Positions 47,002-54,906 of a stretch of DNA of 64,000 bases are shown here, in pieces. The translations under genes and the position numbers were made by a program. The stretch lies in contig NZ_CP071839.1 in the NCBI RefSeq assembly GCF_017526105.1, positions 6,231,001-6,295,000 on the forward strand, written 5' to 3'. Positions within the stretch are counted from its first letter, which is position 1, and each line of letters starts with the position of its first letter. The notes beneath the pieces were generated by a model. It was given only the letters and a program-made list of their open reading frames with translations, ran no database searches and was not told the origin of the DNA. This stretch comes from Streptomyces cyanogenus (GTDB lineage: Bacteria > Actinomycetota > Actinomycetes > Streptomycetales > Streptomycetaceae).

Positions 47002-47780
47002 GTGAACACGCGCGTGTCAGGTACCGGGCCCGGGCCCCGAGGTGGTTCGCGGATCGGACCGTACACGGTCGTCACCCGGCTCGACTCCGGCAGCACCGGC
47101 CACACACCTGTCCCCGAGCACCGCTACATCGCCCGCAGCGCCGACGGTGATCGCACCGTACTGCTCAGCACCCCTTGGCGACGGTCGACCCGCAGCGCTT
47201 CATGGCCGAGGCCGACGCCTCCCGCCATCTCCTCGGGTCCTGTGTCCTCCCGGCCGTCGAACTGGCCGGCCCCGGCGAGCAGCCGTGGCACGCGCGTCCC
47301 TACCGGCCCGCCCTTCCGTTGCCCCTGGCTCTCGCCGTGCACGGCGGCCCGCTGCCCGAGCGGACGGTCCGGGCGCTCGCCGTCGCGCTGGCCGAGAACC
47401 TCGCCGTGACGCACGGGCAGAACCTGACCCACGCGGGGATCAGCCCGTCCGCCGTGCTGATCGCCGCGGACGGCCCGAGGCTCACCTGCTTCGGGGCGGT
47501 ACGGGCCGCGGCGCCCGACGGTGCCGTACGGCGGGAACTGCCCGGCATCGATCCCGGCAGCCTCCCGCCGGAACAGGCTGCGGGCGGACAGCCGCGCCCG
47601 CTGGGTGACGTGTACCCCGCCGACCACCTCCCCGACGGGCTGCTCGCGGACATCGGTCGGCGGGCCGCCGACGTCTGGCGGAAGTTGCCCCAGCGGTTGC
47701 CGGCTCCGGCGGTTGGCGGGGCCTGGTCCGCCCTTACCGCGCCGCCAGGAACTCCACCCAAGCCGGCGGTGCCGGCACCG
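47002..47780 (+). pseudogene. Frameshifted pseudokinase-like gene in the ESX locus
   Basis: A Ser/Thr-kinase-fold gene interrupted by a 1-nt frameshift. The first frame (GTG 47002, SD AGAGGGACGAAGG) encodes the N-lobe (GPYTVVTRLDSGSTG, RYIARSADGDRTVLLSTP) up to about 47174. The coding signature then shifts by one nucleotide at the CCCC run 47171-47174 and continues with DPQRFMAEADASRHLLGS and the C-lobe. That lobe has HAGISPSAVLI where kinases have HRDLKPxNVLL, and CFGAV where they have DFG, so catalytic residues are lost. The open frame has no stop before eccC and runs antisense through it to 48287, so the original end is lost as well. The 3' limit given is approximate. Confidence 0.7.
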
Positions 47781-50700
47781 TCAGTTCGTTCCCTCCGGCA
47801 CCAGCCCGATCTGAACCATCGGCTTCCCCCGCTTGCGCGACACGAAGACCCCCCGGCCCGCCGGCATCGGCCTCGGCCGGACCCCGCCGAGCAGATCGCC
47901 CTCGGCCGGATCGCCCGCGAGGACCACACCCTGGGCGCCGAGTTCCTTGATGCGCTGCATGAAGGACTCGTAACCGGCACGCCCCGCACCGGCCGTGGAC
48001 CGGGCGATGATGAAGCGGACGCCGACGTCCCGGGCGAACGGCAGCAGTTCCGTCAGACCCGCCAGCGGGTTGCCGCTCGACGTGGACACGAGGTCGTAGT
48101 CGTCGATGACGACGTACACCGTGGGCCCCCGCCACCAGCTGCGGTTGCGCAGTTGCTCCGGGGTCACGTCTGCGGTCGGGGTGCGGCGCTGCATCAGGTC
48201 GGCCAGTGCGTCCATGTGGTGCTGCATCTGGTTCGACATGGGGATGTACTCGGCCAGGTGCGAGTCCGGGGTCACGCCGAGCAGTGAGCGGCGGTTGTCG
48301 ACGACGAAGAGCTTGCAGGTGTTGCCGTCGTACCGCTCGGTCAGCCGCTTGATGATCAGCTTCAGCAGGTTGGACTTGCCGGACTCGCTCTCTCCGAACA
48401 CCAGGAAGAACGGGTCCTGTTCGAAGTCGACGAACACCGGTTCCAGGTTGTCCTCGTCGAGGGCGAAGGAGATGCCGCGGTTCGGGAAGCGGTCGCCCGG
48501 CGGAAGCTGGGTCGCCGGGAACTCGCGGGGCAGCAGACGTACTTCGGGGGCGCCGGGCTCCTGCCAGTGCCGGGTGACCTCGGCCGCGAGCGCGGTCGTC
48601 GCCTCCGAGAGGTCCGTGTCGGAGGAGAGGCCGTCGATGCGCGGTACCGCCGCCATGAAGTGCTGCTTCTGAGGCGTCTGACCGCGTCCCGGTACCCCGG
48701 TGGGCACGTTCGCCGCGACCTTGCGGTCGATCTCGGAGTCCATGGGGTCGCCCAGCCGCAGTTCCAGGCGGTTCATCAGGTGGTCCTTGAGATTCGCGCG
48801 GACCTCCATCGAGCGCGAGGCGGTGAGGATCAGGTGGATGCCGTAGCCCAGGCCGCGCGCGGCGATGTCCAGGACCATCGGCTCCAGGGCCTCGTAGTCC
48901 GTGCGGAAGTTGCCCCAGCCGTCGATGACCAGGAACACGTCACCCCACGGCTGGTCGGTCACCGAGATGTCCCCGCGCGCGCGGCGCGTGCGGAACTCCG
49001 CGATGGAGGAGATGCCCGTCGAACGGAAGTACTCCTCGCGCCGGGTCATGACGCCGTACACCTCGGCCGCGGTACGCCGGACCTTCTCCGGGTCCAGTCG
49101 GGAGGCGACACCACCCACGTGCGGCAGACCGGCCACCGAGGCCATACCGCCGCCACCGAAGTCCAGGCCGTAGAACTGCACCTCCCACGGGGTGTGGGTC
49201 AGCGCGAACGACGCGATGATCGAGCGCACCAGCGTCGACTTGCCGGACTGCGGGCCACCGATGATCTGCATGTGGCCGGCTGCGCCGCCGAAGTCCAGCC
49301 ACAGCGGGTCGCGCCGCTGCTCGTACGGCTTGTCGATGAGGCCGGCCGGGACGACGAGCCGGCCCGCGCCCTCGTAGCCGGGCTGGGTCATGCCGCGGCC
49401 GGGCACCGGGGCGAGCCCCGGCAGCAGGGCGTCGAGCGAGGGCGGGCTGTCCAGCGGGGGCAGCCACACCTGGTGTGCTGCCGGGCCCTGGGCCTCCAGG
49501 CGCCGTACGATCACGTCGAGCACGGTGTCGGCGAGCGCGTCGTCCTGCCGCTCGCCGGTCTCCTCCTGCCGCTGCTGCGGGATCGGCGCGTACTGCACCG
49601 GGACCTCGGCCGCGGTGAAGAGGACCGGCCTGCGGTCGACGGGCAGCGGGCCGCCGAGCGCCGCGGCCTGCTGCGAGCTGGTGCGGTACACGCCGGAGAC
49701 GTACGCCGCCTTGAAGCGGACCATCTCGTCCGTGCCGTACTTCAGGAAGCCGGAGCCGGGGACGTTCGGCAGCTCGTAGGCGTCCGGGACGCCGAGCGCG
49801 GCGCGCGACTCGGCCGCCGAGAACGTCCGCAGACCGATGCGGTACGACAGGTAGGTCTCAAGGCCCCTGAGCCGGCCCTCCTCCAGACGCTGCGAGGCCA
49901 GCAGCAGGTGCACACCCAGCGAACGGCCGATACGGCCGATCTGCACGAACATCTCGATGAAGTCCGGCTTCGCCGTCAACAGCTCGCTGAACTCGTCGAT
50001 CACCAGGACGAGGGACGGGATCGGCTGCAGCGGCGCTCCCGCCGCGCGTGCCTTCTCGTAGTCGTGGATGTTGGCGTAGTTGCCCGCGTCACGGAGCATC
50101 TCCTGACGGCGGTTCAGCTCACCGCGGATGGAGTCACCCATGCGGTCGACGAGGGTCAGGTCGTCGGCGAGGTTGGTGATGACGGCTGCCACGTGCGGCA
50201 TCTGCGCCATGCCCGCGAACGTCGCACCACCCTTGAAGTCCGCGAGGACGAAGTTCAGCGTCTCGGACGAGTGGGTCACGGCCAGACCGAGGACCAGCGT
50301 GCGCAGGAGCTCCGACTTGCCGGAACCGGTCGCACCGACGCACAGGCCGTGCGGGCCCATGCCCTCCTGCGCCGCCTCCTTGAGGTCGAGCATCACGGGC
50401 CGGCCGTCCTCACCGACACCGATCGGCACGCGCAGCCGCTCCGACTGCGAGCGGGGCCGCCAGGTGCGCTTCGGATCGACCGAGGCGGCGTCGCCCAGGT
50501 TCAGCAGGTCGGTGAACTCCAGGTTGGCGAGCAGCGGTTCGTCGTCGTCGCCGCCCGACGCCATGCGCAGCGGCGCCAACTGGCGGGCGAGCGCCTCCGC
50601 CGCCTCGTACGACAGGACGTCAGGCGTCCCCTCGTAGACCATGCCGTGGGCCGACTCCAGGCGCAGTTCCCTGGGGTGCACGATGACCGAGAGGTCGCCG

Positions 50701-51755
50701 CGGCCGATGGTGAGGTCACCGGGTACGACCTCCAGGACCGTCACGCCTTGCAGGCCCTCGGGGTTGGCCAGCAAGGAGGTGTGTGGCAGGGAGACACCGT
50801 CGAGGACGACCACCAGATGGGGCTGCTCGGGCACCGGCGCCCCGCCGGGGTGGAACCGCGGGCGGCCCTCCAGCCGGGAGGCGAGCCGGTCCTCCAGCTC
50901 CACGGGGTCGGTGCCGATCAGACGCATGCTGCCGGCGCCGTCGGCGACGCCCGGGGCCTGCACGTGCGGCAGCCACTTGGCCCACTCCCACTCGGGCGTC
51001 GACTCACGTGCGGTGACGACGGCGATGACCAGGTCCTCGGGGGAGTGCAGCGAGGCGAGGGACGCCGTGACGGCGCGGGCGGTGCCGCGCACGGTTCCCG
51101 GTTCGCCGCTGATCGTCACGTGGTAGAAGGCGCGGAGCGAGACGGCCATCGGCAGGTCGTCGAGGGTGCTGTGCGTGACCAGGAAGCGCTGCATGGCGCC
51201 CGCGGTCAGCGGCTCCAGCTCGTCCACGGGGGCGGTCTGCGGCGGGATCAGGGGAGTGGCCAGGGCCTGTGGGCCGAGGCCCACGCGTACCTGTCCGAAG
51301 TCCTCGTCGCCGGTGCGCCGTTCCCACACCCGGCTGCCCTCGGCGACCAGCGCCCACAGTTGCTCCGGTGAAGGGTGCAGGTAGTACTGCGTGTCGCGCT
51401 GGGCCTTCGCGGTCTCCACGGCGGCACGCCGGGTCTGCGACAGGTAACGCAGGTAGTCACGGCGCAGGTCGGCCAACTGCCCCTGGTTGCCACGGCGGTA
51501 GCGGACGAGCATCGAGATGCCCATGGCGATGGTCGAGGCCACCATCACCAGGCCCATGATCTTCATGAAGGGCTGGGCCTGCGGGTTGAAGAAGAACACC
51601 ACGGATCCGCCCATGCCCAGCATGGGCAGGAGCTGCATCAGTGCGCCTTCCTGCTGACCGCGCGGCAGTTCCGGCGGTGCTTGCAGTACGACCTCGTCCG
51701 TGGGCACTTCCTTCGGCAGTGCCCGCGGTGGGCGCTTGACGACGATGTGGCTCAC
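47781..51755 (-). CDS. eccC: Type VII secretion ATPase EccC
   Basis: A 1324-residue FtsK/SpoIIIE-family motor that drives ESX secretion. Two N-terminal membrane helices (about 40-90, including SVVFFFNPQAQPFMKIMGLV) precede three tandem P-loop ATPase domains with Walker A motifs GATGSGKS (about 473), GGPQSGKS (about 835) and GESESGKS (about 1122). Walker B in domain 1 is VLVIDEFSEL with intact DE; in domains 2 and 3 it is IDGWGNF and IDDYDLV, which suggests only domain 1 has a canonical catalytic Glu, as in characterised EccC. GTG 51755 is chosen. It is transcribed away from the divergent eccD. Confidence 0.95.
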   Translation of the reverse strand: MSHIVVKRPPRALPKEVPTDEVVLQAPPELPRGQQEGALMQLLPMLGMGGSVVFFFNPQAQPFMKIMGLVMVASTIAMGISMLVRYRRGNQGQLADLRRDYLRYLSQTRRAAVETAKAQRDTQYYLHPSPEQLWALVAEGSRVWERRTGDEDFGQVRVGLGPQALATPLIPPQTAPVDELEPLTAGAMQRFLVTHSTLDDLPMAVSLRAFYHVTISGEPGTVRGTARAVTASLASLHSPEDLVIAVVTARESTPEWEWAKWLPHVQAPGVADGAGSMRLIGTDPVELEDRLASRLEGRPRFHPGGAPVPEQPHLVVVLDGVSLPHTSLLANPEGLQGVTVLEVVPGDLTIGRGDLSVIVHPRELRLESAHGMVYEGTPDVLSYEAAEALARQLAPLRMASGGDDDEPLLANLEFTDLLNLGDAASVDPKRTWRPRSQSERLRVPIGVGEDGRPVMLDLKEAAQEGMGPHGLCVGATGSGKSELLRTLVLGLAVTHSSETLNFVLADFKGGATFAGMAQMPHVAAVITNLADDLTLVDRMGDSIRGELNRRQEMLRDAGNYANIHDYEKARAAGAPLQPIPSLVLVIDEFSELLTAKPDFIEMFVQIGRIGRSLGVHLLLASQRLEEGRLRGLETYLSYRIGLRTFSAAESRAALGVPDAYELPNVPGSGFLKYGTDEMVRFKAAYVSGVYRTSSQQAAALGGPLPVDRRPVLFTAAEVPVQYAPIPQQRQEETGERQDDALADTVLDVIVRRLEAQGPAAHQVWLPPLDSPPSLDALLPGLAPVPGRGMTQPGYEGAGRLVVPAGLIDKPYEQRRDPLWLDFGGAAGHMQIIGGPQSGKSTLVRSIIASFALTHTPWEVQFYGLDFGGGGMASVAGLPHVGGVASRLDPEKVRRTAAEVYGVMTRREEYFRSTGISSIAEFRTRRARGDISVTDQPWGDVFLVIDGWGNFRTDYEALEPMVLDIAARGLGYGIHLILTASRSMEVRANLKDHLMNRLELRLGDPMDSEIDRKVAANVPTGVPGRGQTPQKQHFMAAVPRIDGLSSDTDLSEATTALAAEVTRHWQEPGAPEVRLLPREFPATQLPPGDRFPNRGISFALDEDNLEPVFVDFEQDPFFLVFGESESGKSNLLKLIIKRLTERYDGNTCKLFVVDNRRSLLGVTPDSHLAEYIPMSNQMQHHMDALADLMQRRTPTADVTPEQLRNRSWWRGPTVYVVIDDYDLVSTSSGNPLAGLTELLPFARDVGVRFIIARSTAGAGRAGYESFMQRIKELGAQGVVLAGDPAEGDLLGGVRPRPMPAGRGVFVSRKRGKPMVQIGLVPEGTN

Positions 51756-52086
51756 TACGCACCAATTCCCTTGCCGGACCGAGATGTTTCGTCCGCCGCC
51801 CCGTGTCAGGCGAACGTCGATCGCGAACCGCGATCCTACTGACAACCACGGACAACGGCGGGCGGTAGGGTGCCGGGGAAGCACGTGAACAGTTGCGAAT
51901 CGTTCTGGGAAAACCCGGGCAATCCGCAACGGTTCGAAGCGAGCGCCACCCGTGAATCCCGGCCAGGACCGCTCGGTCGACCGGCGGAGCGGGCGGGCGC
52001 CGCACAACCTACACAGCATCTTTACGGGCGGAAGGGTGCGCGGTGGCACCGAACGCCGCCCCACCACCGACGAGGGGGAACAGCAG

Positions 52087-53601
52087 GTGAGCATGACGGC
52101 CTCCGCGCCGGCCGGCGCGACCGGTGGACCGGGCACCGGAGCCCCTTCGGGGGCGGGCATGGGACTCGGTTTCTGCCGCGTCACCATCGTGGCGCCCGAC
52201 AGCCGCATCGACGTGGCGCTGCCCGACGACGTACCGGTCGCGGACCTGTACCCCGAGATCCTGCGTCTGTCCCAGCAGAGCCCCGCCGAGGGCGCGCCCG
52301 TCGGCTATCACCTCGTACGGCGTGACGGCACCGTCCTGGACGGTGCCCGGTCCTTCACCGCCCAGCGCATCCTCGACGGCGAACTGCTCACCTTGCGCCC
52401 GTTCGCCGAGTCGCTGCCCCCGGCCGTTCTCGACGACGTCTCGGAGGCGGTGGCCGCTGCCGTCACCCGGGACCGCACCCTGTGGAGCGGTGACCTCACG
52501 CGCGCCGCCGGACTCGTCGCGGGCGGCATCCTGCCCGCGCTGCTCGCGTTCGTGGCCTGGAGCTCCCAGGTCCGGCACGACATGCACAGCCTGCAAGGCG
52601 TCATCGCGGGCATCTGCGGCATCCTGCTCGTCACCATCGCGTGCGTACGCGCGCGTGTGTACGACGACCGGGGCTCCGCGGTCGCGCTGGGACTCGGTGC
52701 CCTGCCGAACGTCGCCGTGGCCGGCTCGGGGCTGCTGTCGCTCTCCGGAGGCGAGGGCATCGGACGCCTCCAGTTCCTGCTCGCCTGTACCACGGTCCTC
52801 GTCGCCTCCGTGGTGCTCACCCTGGTGTCGCCGGGCGGTGACGGACCCTTCGTGGCGTTCGTCTTCGCCTCCGCCATCGGTCTGATCACGACCTTCATCG
52901 CGATCCTCACCGACCTGAGGCCCATCGAGACGGCCGCCGTCTGTGCCCCGCTGTCCGTCGTGGCGCTGGCCTTCCTCCCCGGTCTGTCCATGCGCTTCGC
53001 GCGGTTGCCCATCGGCTTCGAACCGCCCAACCCGTCCCGCGGTGGCTACGACACCGGCGAGCCCGCCCCGCAGGAGCCCGTGGACGCCGAGCGCGTCGCC
53101 GCCCAGGCCCGGCGCGGCCACGAACTGCTCGTCGGCCTGGTGGGCGGCTGTGCCCTCGTCGCGGTGGGCGCGTCGATCGTGCTCGGCTTCTCCAGCAACA
53201 CCTGGGCCCAGCTGCTGGCCCTCGCGACCGGCATGGCGATGCTCATGCGGGCACACCTGTTCCGCTACACCGCGCAGGTCGGCGCCACCCTGGCCGCGGG
53301 CCTCGCCGCGATCGTCTTCCTCGGCCTCGGGCTGGCCCTGAACCCGCCACGGGACTACCTGATCGACGCCTTCCGGGGTGACACCGCCGCCCTCGACATC
53401 CGCAGCGTCTGGCTCGCCGCGGCCGTCGCCGCGGCCACCGCACTCGTCACCGCCATCGCGCTGATCACCCCGCGGCGCGGTGTCACCCCCTTCTGGGGGC
53501 GCTTCCTGGAAATCGCCGAGAGCTTCGTCCTGCTCACGCTGATCCCGCTGGCTCTGGCCGTGTTCGACGTGTACGCGCAGGCGCGGGCGATGACCAGCTA
53601 G
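52087..53601 (+). CDS. eccD: Type VII secretion membrane channel protein EccD
   Basis: About 504 residues. The N-terminal 110 residues form a ubiquitin-like (YukD-type) domain (RVTIVAPDSRIDVALPDDVPVADL ... LLTLRPFAE). The rest contains about 11 hydrophobic segments (for example GILPALLAFVAWSS, GICGILLVTIACVRA, LLALATGMAMLM) that build the membrane pore. GTG 52087 has GAGGGGG 8 nt upstream; the in-frame ATG at 52093 is an alternative and the ATG at 51952 is less likely. Divergent from eccC. Ends before a perfect palindrome terminator. Confidence 0.93.
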   Translation: MSMTASAPAGATGGPGTGAPSGAGMGLGFCRVTIVAPDSRIDVALPDDVPVADLYPEILRLSQQSPAEGAPVGYHLVRRDGTVLDGARSFTAQRILDGELLTLRPFAESLPPAVLDDVSEAVAAAVTRDRTLWSGDLTRAAGLVAGGILPALLAFVAWSSQVRHDMHSLQGVIAGICGILLVTIACVRARVYDDRGSAVALGLGALPNVAVAGSGLLSLSGGEGIGRLQFLLACTTVLVASVVLTLVSPGGDGPFVAFVFASAIGLITTFIAILTDLRPIETAAVCAPLSVVALAFLPGLSMRFARLPIGFEPPNPSRGGYDTGEPAPQEPVDAERVAAQARRGHELLVGLVGGCALVAVGASIVLGFSSNTWAQLLALATGMAMLMRAHLFRYTAQVGATLAAGLAAIVFLGLGLALNPPRDYLIDAFRGDTAALDIRSVWLAAAVAAATALVTAIALITPRRGVTPFWGRFLEIAESFVLLTLIPLALAVFDVYAQARAMTS

Positions 53602-53620
53602 GTACGGTCGACCCGCATAC

Positions 53621-53664
53621 GTATGGGAAAGGGCGGCACGCACGCGTGCCGCCCTTTCCCATAC
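53621..53664. terminator. Perfect 21-bp inverted repeat, bidirectional terminator
   Basis: The sequence 53621-53641 is perfectly complementary to 53644-53664 with a 2-nt centre (in practice a 20-bp stem with a 4-nt CACG loop). It lies 20 nt after eccD and 6 nt beyond the convergent DUF397 stop and has A/T tracts on both sides (GGGAAAGGG/CCCTTTCCC). Confidence 0.88.
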
Positions 53665-53669
53665 CTGCC

Positions 53670-53963
53670 TCACTGCACGTCCAGCCCCCCGTTGTGAGCC
53701 ATGGGCTTCAGATCGAACTCCCCGTCCCGCGCCCCCAGCACGAACGCCCGCCACTCCGCCTCGGTGTAGCGCAGCACGGTGTCCGGGTCGAGGGAGGACC
53801 GCATCGCCACCGCCCCGCCCGGCAGGTACGCGATCTCGACGCGCTCCTCATGCTCCTCCGTGCCCGGGGCGCAGTGCCACTCGACGCCCGAGATGTCGAG
53901 CGCGTACAGCTCGTCCCGCTCCCGCTCCTTGCGCGCCTTGATCTCCGCTTCCGTTTCCGCCAT
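53670..53963 (-). CDS. DUF397 protein
   Basis: A 97-residue DUF397 protein (DISGVEWHCAPGTEEHEERVEIAYLPGGAVAMRSSLDPDTVLRYTEAEWRAFV pattern), a family common in Streptomyces, usually adjacent to a helix-turn-helix regulator. No such partner lies here, so this is an orphan copy. ATG 53963. N-terminal region is charged (EAEIKARKERERDEL). Confidence 0.88.
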   Translation of the reverse strand: MAETEAEIKARKERERDELYALDISGVEWHCAPGTEEHEERVEIAYLPGGAVAMRSSLDPDTVLRYTEAEWRAFVLGARDGEFDLKPMAHNGGLDVQ

Positions 53964-54230
53964 CGTGCAGCGACCCCTTCCCGAGGTAGGTACGGTCCCG
54001 GCGCTCACCCTAGTGGCCGGTGCGACCCCTGCAGGGGGCTTCGGCGACCGGGCGTAAGGCACCCGCGATCGCCTGGTACCCTGAGTGACGGCCGTTTGTG
54101 TACGCACCCCCGGAACCACCGTGTTCTGGAGGCCGCGCCCAGCGGATCCCCGCCTCCCGAGTAACGGAAGCTCCCCCGAGACGTAGACCGGGGGCACTCG
54201 GTGGCACTCAACAGACTATGAGGAGTACGC

Positions 54231-54518
54231 GTGTCGCTCGACGCCGCTACGAAGAAGCAGATCATCGCCGAGTTCGGTGCCAAGGAGGGTGACACCGGCT
54301 CCCCCGAGGTCCAGGTCGCTCTGCTCTCCCGTCGGATCTCCGACCTGACGGAGCACCTCAAGACCCACAAGCACGACCACCACTCCCGCCGTGGCCTGCT
54401 GATCCTCGTCGGTCAGCGCCGTCGCCTGCTGCAGTACCTGGCGAAGAAGGACATCCAGCGCTTCCGTGCGCTGGTCGACCGCCTCGGCATCCGCCGCGGT
54501 GCGGCGGGCGCCAAGTAA
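54231..54518 (+). CDS. rpsO: 30S ribosomal protein S15
   Basis: A 95-residue S15, full length (family about 89). Core is intact: GSPEVQVALLSRRISDLTEHLKTHKHDHHSRRGLLILVGQRRRLLQYL. GTG 54231 with GAGGAGTACGC SD. It precedes pnp, a conserved pairing. Confidence 0.97.
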   Translation: MSLDAATKKQIIAEFGAKEGDTGSPEVQVALLSRRISDLTEHLKTHKHDHHSRRGLLILVGQRRRLLQYLAKKDIQRFRALVDRLGIRRGAAGAK

Positions 54519-54530
54519 GTCGCCGTGAGG

Positions 54531-54567
54531 GGAGCGGTTCCCGGAAGCACCCGGGAAGCCGCTCCCT
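54531..54567 (+). terminator. rpsO-pnp intergenic hairpin
   Basis: Stem GGGAGCGGTTCCCGG (54531-54545) with CCGGGAAGCCGCTCCC (54552-54567), one bulged G, 6-nt loop and TTT following. It lies between rpsO and pnp, where Streptomyces is known to have read-through and RNase III processing, so it may act as an attenuating or processing hairpin rather than a full terminator. Confidence 0.75.
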
Positions 54568-54673
54568 TTGCCGTATGCGGGCCCTGCCGCGCACACGGAA
54601 ACCTCCCTCGCGCGTGCGGAGACGTGCGGAGTGTCACTCACGCTTTGTAGTGTGGTAGCACAACGCAATACGC

Positions 54674-54732
54674 ACGACACGGAACGACGTACGACACAGG
54701 TCGTGCGACACAGGTCGTACGACACGGAACGA
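54674..54732 (+). repeat. Nested direct and inverted repeats upstream of pnp
   Basis: Outer 14-nt direct repeats ACGACACGGAACGA at 54674-54687 and 54719-54732 flank two 13-nt repeats CGACACAGGTCGT at 54692-54704 and 54706-54718. Each inner copy is a dyad (ACGAC-acag-GTCGT in the first), spaced by 14 nt. This looks like a multi-site operator. Confidence 0.7.
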
Positions 54733-54744
54733 GGAGGAGCGCAT

Positions 54745-54830
54745 CCAGCCGCCGCCGGTCCTCGGTAGTGGCCCCCGGGGGGAAGCGAACCCCGGGTGCT
54801 TCGATCGAAGACCGGCCCGCACCGCACGGA
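54745..54830 (+). ncRNA. Structured pnp leader, Actino-pnp-like RNA motif
   Basis: A leader hairpin with P1 GCCGGTC (54754-54760)/GACCGGC (54810-54816), inner P2 CCCGGGG (54774-54780)/CCCCGGG (54790-54796) and a CTTCGATCGAAG palindrome at 54799-54810. A conserved RNA of this sort, Actino-pnp, has been described in 5' UTRs of actinobacterial PNPase genes. The position matches; assignment is by eye, without a covariance search. Boundaries are approximate. Confidence 0.7.
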
Positions 54831-54906
54831 GCGCTTCTCCGCCACCGTCCCCCTGCCACACGGGCAGCCAAGGGACGAAAGACGATAAGTAACGGAGAAA
54901 ACGCTA

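Noticed and set aside
48282..48287. Translation of the pseudokinase frame to 48287
   Set aside because: This part is antisense to the clear eccC coding sequence and has no kinase-like character; the real end of the gene is unknown.
54770..54816. tRNA-like sequence in the pnp leader
   Set aside because: It lacks a T-loop, an anticodon arm and an acceptor stem of the right size; the paired segments match a two-stem leader RNA better.
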